Shown: positions 17,300-29,140 of the stretch, in pieces
Position numbering within the stretch: position 1 is the first letter of the stretch
Layout of the letters: the number at the start of each line of letters is the position of its first letter
DNA from: Odiellus spinosus
Taxonomy: Eukaryota; Arthropoda; Arachnida; Opiliones; Phalangiidae
Assembly (NCBI GenBank): GCA_963920705.1
Contig: OY987227.1
Span: 7,543,602-7,607,601 of the forward strand
Direction: 5' to 3'
Length of the DNA: 64,000 nucleotides
Made by a program: the position numbers and the translations under genes
The notes under the pieces: generated by a model
Told to the model about the DNA's origin: nothing
Databases searched by the model: none
Seen by the model: only the letters and a program-made list of their open reading frames with translations

Positions 17300-17433
17300 A
17301 ACCGTCTGAAAACCCCGATTACGTCCCCTGTCCTCATTGCGGTCGCAAGTTCAATGAAGGCGTCGCTGAAAGACACATTCCAAAGTGCAAAAATATCGTT
17401 TCTAATAAGAAAACACCCATTAAGAAGAAATAA
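17300..17433 (+). pseudogene. ZC2HC1 terminal exon fragment, 5'-truncated by the LTR
   Basis: This holds the second half of the terminal exon, including the whole second C2HC finger and the stop at 17431-17433. The NWR.KHEEFI part and the splice acceptor are absent, replaced by the LTR. The frame is still open but it cannot be spliced normally. Bases after the stop match copy B, not copy A. Confidence 0.9.
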
Positions 17434-19140
17434 ATTTAGTGGGGACCTTGATAGTCGAGGCCGAGGCTTAGCCTTTAGGCTTAAGTTAGTATAATTTTGA
17501 AAGGAAATCAAAAATTCTGAGAATAATTGAGATGTATGTTCGGATTGAGACTACTAACTATATAATTAATCAATCAATAACAACGTTTTAATTACTGTAT
17601 ACTTTCTCTAGTACCATACCAGCTGGGTGGATTAAGGGAATTTATGAACCCCTAATCCACCCCAGTTAGTACTTAGATTATTTAAAAACTATTGATGGGC
17701 TCGGTCTTTACTTTGGTAGGATATTAGACCAAGACCTCTGATTGTGCCTTTTATTACTTTGACCTTTATCATACGAATAGGTTGATCTCTATTTCAAAAA
17801 CAAGTTGTGCCATGTGAAAAAAAAATCTATCTCGAAAATATCGACATTTTTAAACTCGTCCCCAGCTTTTCATCTGAAATTAAAGGAACCCATGGCTCCA
17901 AAATTTCGCCCCTGTAAGTAGAATCTTGTCACGAGAGATCATCAATGCTGTTGGACGGCCAACATAGTTGGAGCCCAGCTTATGATCTTGAAAGAATAGA
18001 AAACAAGTAGCTAGTTCTCAAGCCTAAGATTCCTTTATAGTGTGCCGAAATTAATCCGTGTCCTTGTAGGACCTAAATAAACATACGTCCCAAAAATTTA
18101 ACCACATCCTAATATTCCTATATTAGGGGGACGAAATTAATCTACGTCCAATTAGGCCTAAATTAATCAGGTTCAGTTAATTTTAATTATTTTCGTTAAT
18201 TTTAGAATAATTATTTGAACTTCTTTAACAGCATTACACTTTTCAGTTGTTAATTCAAGTTGCCGGTGTTTTTTATGAGCCTCCGAATTTGTTTATTGCC
18301 GTATAAAGATGCCATAACAATACAGTGATGGGAATAGGATGGTTCTCTTAATTTTTCTCATTTATCTCTGACGTTATTATTATTTCTGGCATTTATTTTG
18401 AAGGGTTTAATTTTTTATTTTTATATAATTTCGTATTATAAATTTTAGTCTTAGTTTTATACCCAAAACTAATTATTTTCTTACCGTACTACAACTTTTA
18501 AAAATTGTCGTTTATGATACATGTATAAGAATTTTGTAAATATTTAGAGAAAGGACCAGTGTTATCCATTTTAAAGGATAAAATTTTTTTCTATCACGTT
18601 AACTGTTAACTGAGGGGTTAACCACTAACGTAAAATCTGTACCGCAACAATTACTGTTACGTAATTGATTACGGCTTTGGTAATGCGCTATAAACGTACT
18701 CAGTTACGTAATCACTTAGTACACGTACAGGCTTGTACACTGATTACCGTTATCATACCCCTTGTAATACATAAATATTAATACATTGTTAAAATGTTAA
18801 AACTCTTCGGGAGCAGCTCTGTCTGGTTGTTTTAAGACACTTCAAAAAAATATGGTGGTTTCTAATTGTTAAATTTATATATTATTATAATAATCTAACA
18901 GGGTACAAATAAAAGTTCTACGTTCGTAATAAACTTTAATTTTTTTCAGGTTTTTGAAAAAGGCTTAACATTTTGTAAATTGAATTAGGCGCGAAGAAGA
19001 ACCGCCAATCACGTTACGTGTAGTTTGAAACGTTTGACCTTGGATTAACATTATTAATCCAAGGTTTTACAGTCTGAATAAAGCACGTGGTTCTCGCGAG
19101 ACTCGCGTGATTGGCTCATTTGGCTGAAGACTAATGGTGA
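17434..19140. repeat. Third copy of the ZC2HC1 3' flank, ending in a truncated MITE
   Basis: The sequence repeats 5402-7109 and 22664-24371. It carries the copy-B alleles at the seven variable sites. The palindromic element that starts at about 18961 is cut after CTAATGGTGAG, and the minisatellite of copy B follows at once. The junction has no more than one or two bases of shared sequence. Confidence 0.88.
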
Positions 19141-20982
19141 GTTGTGATCGTGAGAGATATGTCTCGCGGTTGTGATCGTGAGAGATATGTCTCGCGGTTG
19201 TGATCGTGAGAGATATGTCTCGCGGTTGTGATCGTGAGAGATATGTCTCGCGGTTGTGATCGTGAGAGATATGTCTCGCGGTTGTGATCGTGAGAGATAT
19301 GTCTCGCGGTTGTGATCGTGAGAGATATGTCTCGCGGTTGTGATCGTGAGAGATATGTCTCGCGGTTGTGATCGTGAGAGATATGTCTCGCGGTTGTGAT
19401 CGTGAGAGATATGTCTCGCGGTTGTGATCGTGAGAGATATGTCTCGCGGTTGTGATCGTGAGAGATATGTCTCGCGGTTGTGATCGTGAGAGATATGTCT
19501 CGCGGTTGTGATCGTGAGAGATATGTCTCGCGGTTGTGATCGTGAGAGATATGTCTCGCGGTTGTGATCGTGAGAGATATGTCTCGCGGTTGTGATCGTG
19601 AGAGATATGTCTCGCGGTTGTGATCGTGAGAGATATGTCTCGCGGTTGTGATCGTGAGAGATATGTCTCGCGGTTGTGATCGTGAGAGATATGTCTCGCG
19701 GTTGTGATCGTGAGAGATATGTCTCGCGGTTGTGATCGTGAGAGATATGTCTCGCGGTTGTGATCGTGAGAGATATGTCTCGCGGTTGTGATCGTGAGAG
19801 ATATGTCTCGCGGTTGTGATCGTGAGAGATATGTCTCGCGGTTGTGATCGTGAGAGATATGTCTCGCGGTTGTGATCGTGAGAGATATGTCTCGCGGTTG
19901 TGATCGTGAGAGATATGTCTCGCGGTTGTGATCGTGAGAGATATGTCTCGCGGTTGTGATCGTGAGAGATATGTCTCGCGGTTGTGATCGTGAGAGATAT
20001 GTCTCGCGGTTGTGATCGTGAGAGATATGTCTCGCGGTTGTGATCGTGAGAGATATGTCTCGCGGTTGTGATCGTGAGAGATATGTCTCGCGGTTGTGAT
20101 CGTGAGAGATATGTCTCGCGGTTGTGATCGTGAGAGATATGTCTCGCGGTTGTGATCGTGAGAGATATGTCTCGCGGTTGTGATCGTGAGAGATATGTCT
20201 CGCGGTTGTGATCGTGAGAGATATGTCTCGCGGTTGTGATCGTGAGAGATATGTCTCGCGGTTGTGATCGTGAGAGATATGTCTCGCGGTTGTGATCGTG
20301 AGAGATATGTCTCGCGGTTGTGATCGTGAGAGATTTGTCTCGCGGTTGTGATCGTGAGAGATATGTCTCGCCGTTGTGATCGTGAGAGATATGTCTCGCC
20401 GTTGTGATCGTGAGAGATATGTCTCGCCGTTGTGATCGTGAGAGATATGTCTCGCGGTTGTGATCGTGAGAGATATGTCTCGCGGTTGTGATCGTGAGAG
20501 ATATGTCTCGCGGTTGTGATCGTGAGAGATATGTCTCGCGGTTGTGATCGTGAGAGATATGTCTCGCGGTTGTGATCGTGAGAGATATGTCTCGCGGTTG
20601 TGATCGTGAGAGATATGTCTCGCGGTTGTGATCGTGAGAGATATGTCTCGCGGTTGTGATCGTGAGAGATATGTCTCGCGGTTGTGATCGTGAGAGATAT
20701 GTCTCGCGGTTGTGATCGTGAGAGATATGTCTCGCGGTTGTGATCGTGAGAGATATGTCTCGCGGTTGTGATCGTGAGAGATATGTCTCGCGGTTGTGAT
20801 CGTGAGAGATATGTCTCGCGGTTGTGATCGTGAGAGATATGTCTCGCGGTTGTGATCGTGAGAGATATGTCTCGCGGTTGTGATCGTGAGAGATATGTCT
20901 CGCGGTTGTGATCGTGAGAGATATGTCTCGCGGTTGTGATCGTGAGAGATATGTCTCGCGGTTGTGATCGTAAGATATATCT
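19141..20982. repeat. Minisatellite, 28-bp units, copy B
   Basis: About 65 units are of the same family as 1157-3720, but without the 26-bp block and without exon 1027-1125. It shares the AGATTTGTCT unit (about 20334) and CTCGCCG units (three here, two in copy A), so units were gained or lost after duplication. Confidence 0.95.
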
Positions 20983-21054
20983 TGAAGTCGGTCGCAAGTT
21001 ATACTACGCGAAAATCTGCTTATTTGGTCCATCTTAATGTTTATTTCTCATCAG

Positions 21055-21459
21055 CCAATCAAAACAACTCCTTCGTCGCGCAATGGTCATTCTGAGAGCA
21101 ACGGTACCAAGTCCTCCCTCGTTAACTCGACCCCTAAATCAACCCCGACCGCTTTATCCCGTCGCGTCTCTTCGGGTCCACCTTCGTTATCCAAGAGTTC
21201 CTCGACGCCCATTTCCGGCAGAACTTCCAGTTCGGCTCCCGTTGCCAAAAAGAGCTCGCCACCGACTGATCCCAATATGTCCCAGTGCGCGATTTGCGGT
21301 AGGAATTTCGCCAAAGACCGAATCGAGAAACACGAGGTCATTTGTCAGAAGACGTCCATCAAGAAAAGGAAACCTTTCGACGCCACGAAGATGAGGGTCA
21401 AAGGGACCGAGGCCGAACAATTCGTGCGACGAGGTGCCCACAAAAAAGAGGACCCCAAG
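21055..21459 (+). CDS. ZC2HC1-family protein, exon with first C2HC finger (copy B)
   Basis: This is identical in protein sequence to 3793-4197, with the same acceptor (CTCATCAG) and donor (AAG|GTTAGTG), and it contains the first CX2CX11HX3C finger. No copy of the upstream exon (1027-1125) precedes it, so copy B lacks its own 5' part. It could be used only by long-range splicing from the exon at 1027, by a new start, or not at all. Its frame is intact. Confidence 0.8.
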
Positions 21460-22408
21460 GTTAGTGTGAGTAATAGCTATTGCAAATGGAAAATTATAAA
21501 GAGGGTGGATTTTAGAATGACCTATAAATCTCAATGAGTTATCGCGTGGCGGTTGAACCCACGGACGGGTGTGTCCCCGATATTCCCCGTCGAGATTATT
21601 TCTAATCATTAAACGCCTACTTTATCGTCAAAACCAAAATATATAGAAAGTTCAGAGACATTGTCATTTGAAAACATAAGGTATCCGTGTAATAGTGAGT
21701 ATTAAGAAACCCTTCAAAGCCCGCTTTGAACTACCCATTCTGTGCTCCAGCCATCCCGTGAGGTTTGATGTTCAGAAGAATTTTGGCCATTTAGTAGTAT
21801 GCGTACACCAAGTTCAATAATTTGCAAGCAAACACTAATTTTAACTCTGCTTGTTACGAGTCATGTGTAAGAAAGGTGACGTTTTGTGATGTACTGTTGC
21901 TACTAAATTACTATAAATTGTTTGTTAAAACTCTCTACTAGCACATTCACTCTCTCCAACTTTAGTCAGCTGAGAGTAATTAATTTTAGAATCGTCTACT
22001 ATAGGCATAGTTATTTTTAGGCTTCAAGGTCCATGGGATTTGGGAATTTTTTCCTCATTTAATTTTAAGTTCGTTGCAAGGGAGAGCTCGGCTAAAGGAA
22101 GTTTATCTCTATGGAAATTTTTTTCAAAAATTATAAATGAAAGGGAATCAAATTGCCAACTTCCAAAAATGTATTTAATGACATTCTTGGTCCCATTTTA
22201 ACAACCTCTTAATGATTCGTTCGAGTTGTTCTAAGAAATTATCATTAATATTAAAATGTTTTCTCGTGAAGTCTGGTATACTAAATATTATAAACCAAAA
22301 CATTTCTTAGGGAATTAGTCTTAAAGAGGTAGATGTTAGGCTTAATGATGTTTATCATAAACTAAATAACATCTCATATCTTATTTTTTTTTCTTCTCGC
22401 TGCGTTAG
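21460..22408 (+). other. ZC2HC1 intron, copy B
   Basis: This is the same length (949 bp) and sequence as 4198-5146 by eye, with donor and acceptor intact. No other feature is seen. Confidence 0.8.
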
Positions 22409-22663
22409 TTGAACAAGAAAAATAATTGGAGAAGCAAACACGAAGAATTCATCAACAGCATTCGACAAGCCAAAATGGTCCAAAAACATTTGGAAGCCGG
22501 TGGAAAATTATCCGATTTACCACCGCCTAAACCGTCTGAAAACCCCGATTACGTCCCCTGTCCTCATTGCGGTCGCAAGTTCAATGAAGGCGTCGCTGAA
22601 AGACACATTCCAAAGTGCAAAAATATCGTTTCTAATAAGAAAACACCCATTAAGAAGAAATAA
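22409..22663 (+). CDS. ZC2HC1-family protein, terminal exon with second C2HC finger (copy B)
   Basis: This exon has the same protein sequence as 5147-5401: the NWRSKHEEF motif, a Pro-rich hinge, the second C2HC finger, a Lys-rich tail and a TAA stop. The acceptor GCGTTAG is kept. The bases after the stop differ from copy A at seven sites within about 165 bp. With 21055-21459 it forms an intact two-exon 3' half of the gene. Confidence 0.82.
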   Translation: MNKKNNWRSKHEEFINSIRQAKMVQKHLEAGGKLSDLPPPKPSENPDYVPCPHCGRKFNEGVAERHIPKCKNIVSNKKTPIKKK

Positions 22664-24190
22664 ATTTAGTGGGGACCTTGATAGTCGAGGCCGAGGCTTA
22701 GCCTTTAGGCTTAAGTTAGTATAATTTTGAAAGGAAATCAAAAATTCTGAGAATAATTGAGATGTATGTTCGGATTGAGACTACTAACTATATAATTAAT
22801 CAATCAATAACAACGTTTTAATTACTGTATACTTTCTCTAGTACCATACCAGCTGGGTGGATTAAGGGAATTTATGAACCCCTAATCCACCCCAGTTAGT
22901 ACTTAGATTATTTAAAAACTATTGATGGGCTCGGTCTTTACTTTGGTAGGATATTAGACCAAGACCTCTGATTGTGCCTTTTATTACTTTGACCTTTATC
23001 ATACGAATAGGTTGATCTCTATTTCAAAAACAAGTTGTGCCATGTGAAAAAAAAATCTATCTCGAAAATATCGACATTTTTAAACTCGTCCCCAGCTTTT
23101 CATCTGAAATTAAAGGAACCCATGGCTCCAAAATTTCGCCCCTGTAAGTAGAATCTTGTCACGAGAGATCATCAATGCTGTTGGACGGCCAACATAGTTG
23201 GAGCCCAGCTTATGATCTTGAAAGAATAGAAAACAAGTAGCTAGTTCTCAAGCCTAAGATTCCTTTATAGTGTGCCGAAATTAATCCGTGTCCTTGTAGG
23301 ACCTAAATAAACATACGTCCCAAAAATTTAACCACATCCTAATATTCCTATATTAGGGGGACGAAATTAATCTACGTCCAATTAGGCCTAAATTAATCAG
23401 GTTCAGTTAATTTTAATTATTTTCGTTAATTTTAGAATAATTATTTGAACTTCTTTAACAGCATTACACTTTTCAGTTGTTAATTCAAGTTGCCGGTGTT
23501 TTTTATGAGCCTCCGAATTTGTTTATTGCCGTATAAAGATGCCATAACAATACAGTGATGGGAATAGGATGGTTCTCTTAATTTTTCTCATTTATCTCTG
23601 ACGTTATTATTATTTCTGGCATTTATTTTGAAGGGTTTAATTTTTTATTTTTATATAATTTCGTATTATAAATTTTAGTCTTAGTTTTATACCCAAAACT
23701 AATTATTTTCTTACCGTACTACAACTTTTAAAAATTGTCGTTTATGATACATGTATAAGAATTTTGTAAATATTTAGAGAAAGGACCAGTGTTATCCATT
23801 TTAAAGGATAAAATTTTTTTCTATCACGTTAACTGTTAACTGAGGGGTTAACCACTAACGTAAAATCTGTACCGCAACAATTACTGTTACGTAATTGATT
23901 ACGGCTTTGGTAATGCGCTATAAACGTACTCAGTTACGTAATCACTTAGTACACGTACAGGCTTGTACACTGATTACCGTTATCATACCCCTTGTAATAC
24001 ATAAATATTAATACATTGTTAAAATGTTAAAACTCTTCGGGAGCAGCTCTGTCTGGTTGTTTTAAGACACTTCAAAAAAATATGGTGGTTTCTAATTGTT
24101 AAATTTATATATTATTATAATAATCTAACAGGGTACAAATAAAAGTTCTACGTTCGTAATAAACTTTAATTTTTTTCAGGTTTTTGAAAA
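22664..24190. other. 3' flank of ZC2HC1 copy B
   Basis: The sequence equals 5402-6928 apart from the seven clustered substitutions. No gene is recognised in it. Confidence 0.7.
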
Positions 24191-24403
24191 AGGCTTAACA
24201 TTTTGTAAATTGAATTAGGCGCGAAGAAGAACCGCCAATCACGTTACGTGTAGTTTGAAACGTTTGACCTTGGATTAACATTATTAATCCAAGGTTTTAC
24301 AGTCTGAATAAAGCACGTGGTTCTCGCGAGACTCGCGTGATTGGCTCATTTGGCTGAAGACTAATGGTGAGATTTGAAACTTTCCATGCCCCTTGTTAAG
24401 CCT
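24191..24403. mobile_element. Complete palindromic MITE-like element
   Basis: The element is 213 bp, from AGGCTTAAC to GTTAAGCCT. Arms share CCAATCACG/CGTGATTGG blocks, and the centre is a perfect inverted repeat around CCTTGGATTAA. It is the only untruncated copy in the locus; both duplication junctions (7116 and about 19141) fall in its right arm. The right-arm sequence GAGATTTGAAACT...TTAAGCCTAC is echoed at 42490-42530. Confidence 0.7.
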
Positions 24404-24509
24404 ACATTCGGAGTGAGTTAAATATTGATTACTATTTAAAGAGAGAAATCAACCAAAACAAAATATTATTTCAATATTTTTTAGGACTTGGTTTGCAGAA
24501 ATAAAGGCA

Positions 24510-24639
24510 ATTTTGAACAACAGTCCTCGGACGCCATTCACTATATAACCTAACCTAACCTAACCCAATGTTCACTTTTTGTGGGGAAAATAGAAAAATA
24601 AATAAAACAAAATGGCGTCCGGGGACTATTGTTCAAAAT
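24510..24639. mobile_element. Small MITE with a TTAGG-type core
   Basis: Inverted arms of about 29 bp (ATTTTGAACAACAG.. and ..CTATTGTTCAAAAT) carry two mismatches. Between them, 24547-24565 reads as four CCTAA-type units, the arthropod-type telomere word on the reverse strand. Flanking TSDs are not clear. Confidence 0.65.
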
Positions 24640-25565
24640 AGCCGAAATAAATAGTCCTTTTCTTAATAGATACGGTGATTTCTACTTTATACCTGTAAGT
24701 ACGTAGGCTTATAGTACATATAGGCCTAATATGTGTGGGTTGTCAATTTATTCATAAAGAAGATAAAGTTTTTTATTTAAAAGTAGCGATTTTGATTTAT
24801 TGGTCCGCGGGGTGCCCTAGAATTGATATACTTTTTTTGGCCCTTTCTAAATTCAAAATAAGGGGAAAAAATCTTGATTTATGAACCTTAAAAAAACGTG
24901 GGATCAGAAAAATGCTTCAAAGGCGGCGGCGTCGGGTCTTAGGCCTAATCTATTTTAAAACGCCTTTCAAATAGTTTCAATTTCATCCTACAAAATATTC
25001 AACAGCGAATTTGAATTTCACATATTTTATCTTCCACTACTATGTAAAATCAACCAGCTTACTAGGAATTCAAGTGAGGATGAAAGAGACGCTCGTCACG
25101 CTCTACATTTTTTCTCTTTCCCCACCATTGAACTCTCTGGCGAGATTTAAAACGATGTTAAAAGTATTTATGTCGTGACCTAAGCCTCATGTTTTAATTT
25201 TAGGACTTAAGGAGCGCTTGTTAGGTGATGAGTAAAATATAGACAAAGTGGTGAAGATAAGTCACGTCATATGACGTCACACTGGGACACCGTGGATGCG
25301 CGATCCGATCACGTGGCTCATTTCCACACTCGGTATAAATTTCACTGTGTTTAGGTGGAGTTCAAAGGTGTAAATATGACTAATCAACTCATTTACAGTT
25401 CCAGAAGGGCTCTGTGTGTTTTTTGAAGACCACAAAAAAAAGTAGACGTGAGGAAAATACCTCCCCAAAAATAGTGCCGCCTGCGCCCGGGGAGGCTCTC
25501 CCCCTGCCCCAGGTACACCGTAAGCCACCGCCACTCTACAATTTTGTCTTCATTGTGATCGGTTA
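24640..25565. other. No gene recognised
   Basis: This is AT-rich non-coding sequence with one GC-rich patch (about 25480-25535). Short open frames here (for example 25277-25534, minus strand) match no known family. Confidence 0.5.
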
Positions 25566-25623
25566 GTTGAATCATGGATGTATAAAGAACTAACGTTAGT
25601 TCTTTATACATCCATGGTTGAAT
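25566..25623. mobile_element. 44-bp perfect palindrome flanked by a 7-bp target duplication
   Basis: Positions 25573-25616 form a perfect inverted repeat with no spacer (CATGGATGTATAAAG..., centre AACGTT). Both sides carry GTTGAAT (25566-25572 and 25617-25623). The duplication suggests insertion of a tiny foldback element, or the ends of one after internal loss. Confidence 0.7.
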
Positions 25624-26138
25624 TTTCGCGCTGTCTCGCGTAATTGTTTTAAGCCTTGGCGATGCGTTGTAATGACATTTTTACGAAGGGAGATGTAGAG
25701 AGACGTGGATCAAACTCAACAAGCCTGGATTATTTCATGAACAGTTTAACCTTTTGAGAAAACGAGTAAGTATTTTTTTATTAACGTCTGAAGGTCTTCG
25801 ATATCTTCTCACACATCCCCAAATCTCTTTCAATGTAGTAATAGTACGTGGGGAAATGGATTTAGGCATTTTTTACGAATGAGTAATTACGTATAAATAT
25901 GGTTGCTGGGAATACTGAAAAAGCGGTATACACGTATATATAACCAAACCAATTTCTATGGTAGTTAAGGATTATTACCAATTCAATTTTCCATTCCGAA
26001 ACTAAAGTACTTTCGGCTCCAGCTTCTACGTACTTTATTGCCTTTTCAACTTCAAAATTTCTTTGAAGTTTTTTGTTTGTTTTAGTAATATCATGTACTA
26101 GTATTTTATATGAACGACAGAACAAGTACCTGCCAGTA
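25624..26138. other. No gene recognised
   Basis: The short minus-strand frame at 25862-26125 is unrecognised. No other structure is seen. Confidence 0.5.
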
Positions 26139-26185
26139 CTTATACCAAAAGGGGATAGAAAGTATTCTATCCCCTTTTGCTTATA
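26139..26185. repeat. Short hairpin with possible 6-bp target duplication
   Basis: Arms CAAAAGGGGATAGAA and TTCTATCCCCTTTTG (26146-26179) are separated by four bases. CTTATA occurs on both sides (26139-26144 and 26180-26185). It may be a miniature foldback insertion. Confidence 0.5.
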
Positions 26186-27380
26186 CTGTCTACTGATATT
26201 ATCGAATATTCTCGAATTGGTGTAACATCGGGTCTTTTATTGAAGATACCAAGTGGGCGTGTTGGGAAATTGACCCAATATTAGTTGGCTAGTACTGTAT
26301 TTTCTATTTTTTTTCTTGTACCCTTGGCGATCTATTTCTCAATAAGCTAAAAATGGAATTTCTTTTTCTTTGTAGATCTAAATAGGCTTAGATTATATTT
26401 TTCCAAACCTTTAAAATAGCTAGAGGGTGGACAGCCAAGGGGAACGAACACCTGACGTCAATTAACCGATTTATTAGTGAGTGTTTGTCACGATGAATAC
26501 CTTAATTCACTGACTTAGGGGATTACACCGAGATAAAAAACTGGCGTGGCGAGTTCAGGGTCGCCTGTTTACTATTCCCGACCAAAGTGATATTCTTAAG
26601 AAATGCATAATGTTTTTTTCTCCATAGTAAGCTGCCGCCATGAATTTATAAGCCCCAAAAATGAGCCTCAGAAGGCCCCTAATATTGATAATTTTACACC
26701 TCAAATTGCGAGACCTACTTAAATTTCGTGTAAGGATAGAACTATTTTATCCTTAATTTATAAATTGCGTCAACGTTTCCGGTACAGATTATTATATCTA
26801 TTTTTTTGCATCTAGTTTAAGAAAGTATAACTAGATGGCGCCAGGGGTTCTATAAGTTAAACTATTTCCCTTATTGATATTTTCACGCCAAATTTTCACA
26901 ACGAAATGGGGGTGATCCTTTCTAGAGTATCAGCGGTAAATTGTAAATATTTTCTCAACACCTTGCCTTTGGCCAAATTAATTAGAATATAGAAAAAGGC
27001 CAAATGTAACGTCAAAGGCCGAATAATATTTAACGAAATAGGAAAGCTGAGGCTTAGGGTACGTCTCTGTGATTACCCGTAGCCTTACTCTGTACAGTAT
27101 ACAGTAGATTAAAAAATAGGCTTAAAAGTACTGAAATTATTTTTGTACCTCGTTTTCCCCCTTTTAGCCTGATTTGTTTGAAACTATTTGATCGATTGCG
27201 GCTTTTTAACAACCTCGGACTAGAAAACAACCCTAACGAGAGTAGGATATTAAAGTAAAAGGCGTAATTTGGCCGAGCCGAGTTGTCACTAATGAATCTT
27301 TCGTCAGCGCGATTGTTGTCTTAATTAGTCGCGCTAGTGATTAATCGCCGCTAAATGGGGAGAAGCCCTGTAAAAAGAGA
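26186..27380. other. No gene recognised
   Basis: This is AT-rich non-coding sequence without arrays or long open frames. Confidence 0.5.
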
Positions 27381-27545
27381 CAGGGTTGCCACAGTGAAAA
27401 GTCGGGGAATTGAAAATGAACCAAAAATGTCAGGCAAAAGTAAGGGAATTTTAAGATATTTTAAAAAGTCAGGGAATTTAAAAATCTTTCAAGAAGCCAG
27501 GAAATTACAATCATTATTTGCAGAAAAGATTTGAAGCTGACATAA
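27381..27545. mobile_element. Dispersed repeat, CAGGGTTGCCAC family (left end)
   Basis: It starts CAGGGTTGCCAC and continues with AAGTCGGGGAATT, CAAGAAGCCAGGAAATTAC and AAGATTTGAAGCTGAC. The same order is found at 31171-31325, giving about 165 bp of diverged homology. The CAGGG start and GTCAGGGAATT words link it to the element at 35531-36180. Confidence 0.6.
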
Positions 27546-28960
27546 CCTAAACGATTACTATGTTATTGAAAGGTCGATGAACCCAGGGAATATCTTTATG
27601 AAATACTAAGTGTTTTTAAAATTAAAAATAATTTACATATAGCAAGCTTTATTATCAAAAATTATAAGTATATTTTTGGGTAAAAACATTTCAAGCATTC
27701 GAAGATTAAAATTTATTTTAATAAAGCTCAATTATATTAAGTGTTACAGTTTAAATATTTAATTAGGATACTAATTAAGCCTCGAGGATATAGTATTTAT
27801 CTTAAAAATATTTAGATATGCTTAAAATGGGCAATTTCAAATTTACGTCGTGTGTTTCTGCCGATGTTACGAATTAAAAAATTTATTTTCTTTAACTGAT
27901 GACCTGTTTATATGAAACGTAACTTCCTTTATATTTAATTCTAGGTAATTAGGAGAATAATTTTAGTCTCTTAGCTCGTAAAAATTATCTTTCATCGTAA
28001 TCTGTGATTGTTAAAAAATATGTAAAATTGTCTACGAAGCGCTTATCAAAATTAACAAATTGATTTTGCCAGAAATAATTTATCCTAAATGGTTTTTAAT
28101 ACTAATAAGAAGTATGCTTAAGGTTTTTTAAACATAATTTTATTGTATTCGAAATTATTTAATTGTAACTTTAAATAATTAATTCCTTAGGCTTGTAATA
28201 ACAGATTTATATCCTATGGTTAGGCCTAATTTGAATTTTTCAAATGAATTTATAGAACGGTAGGTTTTGAAACAACCAATAATTAGCTGCCATTTTTAAG
28301 TAAGGGGGCGAGCTACTGTAACTTCTATTCAAAAATGCTAAACAAAGTGAACTAAGTTGAGGCGGATTGATACACAATGCTACACCCAGGCGCAGCGCTG
28401 ACAGCGCCTCTTAATTTCTTAAACACTAGCGCTTAGTTCGCCGGTGAAGGGAAGACGGGAAGGTTCGCTGACAGTTATGCCAAATTTTTAATCCCCGTGA
28501 TTAACGTAAATTAAACGCGATTATTAGAGAAAATATGAAAATTGAATAATATTTAGAACAATGTATACGAATTTCGTACAGAAAACTACGCGGAAATTGA
28601 AGGTAATTTGGATTTTTGATGATTTATGGGTTTACGCAAGGTTTACGTTAAACCGAGGCCTCGTTGATTTGACAAAATTAGGCTTAGGGAGCGGCCACGA
28701 AATTCGAAATTTTTGTCGCTTCGCGATAGGCGCCTTTGGAGGAGAGGGCCTCCTTGGCTTTCGGCTTTAAGTGTACAATGCAATTTAAGTAGAAAATAAT
28801 GTGGTACACTATATTTTATTTAACGTAGCATGCTTTTCGGGTATTATTTTTATTTTGTTTTAATTACAGCTTAATTTTAGTGCTCAAATATTTTTGGCTG
28901 TATAGTAGCTAGTTGTTTTAAGCATAAATGTATTTGGAATACATTTAATAGCGATTGTGC
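27546..28960. other. No gene recognised
   Basis: The ATG-started 69-codon frame at 28561-28770 has no recognisable domain. GC-richer stretches occur at about 28380-28470 and 28690-28760. Nothing else is supported. Confidence 0.5.
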
Positions 28961-29140
28961 TCTCTTATGAAGATTAACGAGGATCATGCTTATTGGAGTA
29001 AATTTAACGAGGTTTTAGCTGTAATTAAGATTTAAGTGGGATTAAATTTCTTTAGCTTTAATTTTTATTAAGTTAACGGAGGTTTTAGCCTAACGTTTTA
29101 ATTAAATTTAACCAAGGTTGAGCTCGAATTGTTAATAATT
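28961..29140. repeat. Degenerate left edge of the 34-bp array
   Basis: Diverged units with TTAACGAGG, GGATTAAATTT and TTTAACC words run into the regular array. Confidence 0.5.

Larger units (their letters stand above)
1157..24378. other. Segmental duplication of the ZC2HC1 locus, interrupted by a retrotransposon
   Basis: Copy A (minisatellite, exon, intron, exon, 3' flank; to 7116) recurs as copy B (19141-24378) with an offset of 17262 bp between equivalent exon positions. A partial third copy (17300-19140) holds the last exon from mid-exon plus the flank, and joins directly to the minisatellite of copy B. Where I compared them the copies are identical, apart from minisatellite unit number and seven substitutions clustered just after the stop codon (5403-5570 in A). 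At those sites the partial copy matches B, not A. The order is therefore A, retroelement, partial, B, unique sequence. Confidence 0.85.

Noticed and set aside
25480-25530. U1 snRNA-like minus-strand stretch (TACCTGGGGCAGGGG)
   Set aside because: Only a short block resembles U1. The rest of the RNA, including Sm-site context and stem order, does not follow.
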